Part shown: positions 4,574 to 5,465 of the stretch, one piece after another | Position numbering within the stretch: the first letter of the stretch is position 1 | Layout: each line of letters begins with the position of its first letter | Assembly: GCA_030646595.1 (NCBI GenBank) | Contig: JAUSKS010000261.1 | Span: forward strand, 1-5,465 | From: Gallionellaceae bacterium | Lineage (GTDB): Bacteria > Pseudomonadota > Gammaproteobacteria > Burkholderiales > Gallionellaceae | Reading direction: 5' to 3' | DNA length: 5,465 nucleotides | Program-made: the position numbers and the translations under genes | The notes under the pieces: generated by a model | Told to the model about the DNA's origin: nothing | The model's input: the letters and a program-made list of their open reading frames with translations, nothing else | The model's database searches: none

Positions 4574-5465
4574 ATGGAATTTCCCAAACAATTTGACGTG
4601 ATCGTGGTCGGCGGCGGCCATGCCGGAACCGAGGCGGCGCTGGCCAGCGCGCGCATGGGGCGCGCCACGCTGTTATTGACCCACAATATCGAGACGCTGG
4701 GGCAAATGTCATGTAATCCTTCCATCGGTGGTATAGGCAAGGGCCATCTGGTTAAAGAAATAGACGCCTTGGGCGGGGCCATGGCCGCAGCCACCGATGA
4801 AGCGGGCATTCAGTTCCGTATCCTCAATGCTTCCAAAGGCCCGGCGGTACGCGCCACGCGCGCCCAGGCGGATCGGGCGCTGTACAAGCAAGCGATACGC
4901 AGCCGTTTGGAAAACCAGCCCAATCTGTGGTTGTTTCAGCAGGCGGTGGATGACTTGCTGGTTGAGGGCGACCGGGTAAGCGGCGTGATGACCCAATTGG
5001 GTTTGCGTTTTACCGCCAAAACTGTGGTGCTGACGACCGGTACTTTCTTGTCCGGGTTGATTCATATCGGACTATCCAATTATCAGGCGGGACGCGCGGG
5101 CGATCCGCCGGCAGTGAGTCTGGCCCATCGTTTGCGTGAGCTGAAATTGCCCGTGGGCCGCTTGAAAACCGGCACCCCGCCGCGCATAGACGGGCGCACC
5201 ATCAATTATTCTGTGATGACCGAGCAGCCCGGCGATACCCCTATTCCCGTATTTTCCTTCATGGGCCGGGCGCAACAACACCCACCACAACTGCCATGCT
5301 GGATTACCCATACCAACCTGCGCACACATGACATTATCCGTAGCGGCCTGGACCGCTCGCCCCTGTTTACCGGCGTGATCGAGGGAGTGGGCCCACGCTA
5401 TTGCCCGTCCATAGAAGACAAGATTACGCGCTTTGCTGATAAGGACGCGCATCAGATTTTTCTGG
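4574..5465 (+). CDS. mnmG: tRNA uridine-5-carboxymethylaminomethyl modification enzyme MnmG (GidA), N-terminal part
   Basis: MnmG is the FAD- and NADH-dependent partner of MnmE in wobble-uridine modification. The window holds 297 codons, a little under half of the usual 620-630, and ends inside codon 298. The FAD-binding loop is [12 protein letters not shown] (11-22). The catalytic-type cysteines are Cys47 ([18 protein letters not shown]) and Cys277 ([11 protein letters not shown]). Other conserved stretches are [36 protein letters not shown] and PVFSFMG. I chose ATG 4574 ([15 protein letters not shown]) because the length before the FAD loop and the cysteine numbering then match E. coli exactly. 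ATG 4547 adds nine residues and has GAGG four bases upstream, so it is a real alternative. The gene is separated from mnmE by the inverted-repeat element and parS, and presumably has its own promoter, which I could not identify. Confidence 0.96.
   Translation, partial: MEFPKQFDVIVVGGGHAGTEAALASARMGRATLLLTHNIETLGQMSCNPSIGGIGKGHLVKEIDALGGAMAAATDEAGIQFRILNASKGPAVRATRAQADRALYKQAIRSRLENQPNLWLFQQAVDDLLVEGDRVSGVMTQLGLRFTAKTVVLTTGTFLSGLIHIGLSNYQAGRAGDPPAVSLAHRLRELKLPVGRLKTGTPPRIDGRTINYSVMTEQPGDTPIPVFSFMGRAQQHPPQLPCWITHTNLRTHDIIRSGLDRSPLFTGVIEGVGPRYCPSIEDKITRFADKDAHQIFL

Noticed and set aside
5335..5343. TTATCCGTA inside mnmG as a second DnaA box
   Set aside because: It differs from TTATNCACA at two of the most conserved positions and lies within coding sequence.

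Overview
The window is an origin-proximal housekeeping segment of a proteobacterial chromosome. The gene order is dnaA (leftward) | rpmH-rnpA-yidD-yidC-mnmE (rightward) | mnmG (rightward). The protein sequences look betaproteobacterial: DnaA starts MPDKTLWDSC with PQQF at residues 20-23, YidC has a lysine (IKLAFFPLS) where E. coli has its groove arginine, and mnmG opens [18 protein letters not shown]. Nitrosomonadales or Gallionellaceae relatives are my best guess, but this is inferred from remembered family sequences and not from a search.

Layout. Positions 1-453 hold the first 151 codons of dnaA on the minus strand (domains I and II and the start of the AAA+ domain); the gene continues off the left edge. 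The 167-base divergent spacer 454-620 carries one perfect DnaA box (TTATCCACA, 511-519) and a near-consensus sigma-70 promoter (550-578) reading into rpmH. From 621 to 4317 five genes form a compact run: rpmH (ribosomal protein bL34), rnpA (RNase P protein), yidD (insertion-efficiency factor), yidC (inner-membrane insertase) and mnmE (tRNA-modification GTPase). rnpA very likely starts inside rpmH, rnpA and yidD share one base, and mnmE starts 20 bases inside yidC, so most of the block is probably translationally coupled.

Directly after the mnmE stop codon lies a roughly 172-base non-coding inverted-repeat element (4318-4489) with 36-base imperfect terminal inverted repeats. It looks like a MITE, or a short non-autonomous insertion-sequence derivative. 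Twelve bases beyond it is a perfect 16-base parS palindrome (TGTTTCACGTGAAACA, 4502-4517), the ParB loading site for chromosome segregation. mnmG, the partner of mnmE in tRNA wobble-uridine modification, follows and runs off the right edge after 297 codons.

The genes serve initiation of replication (dnaA), translation and tRNA processing (rpmH, rnpA, mnmE, mnmG), membrane protein insertion (yidD, yidC) and segregation (parS). The gene content is conserved. The two items that deserve attention are the inverted-repeat element between mnmE and mnmG and the parS site next to it. I see no entirely new system, CRISPR array, tRNA or rRNA here.
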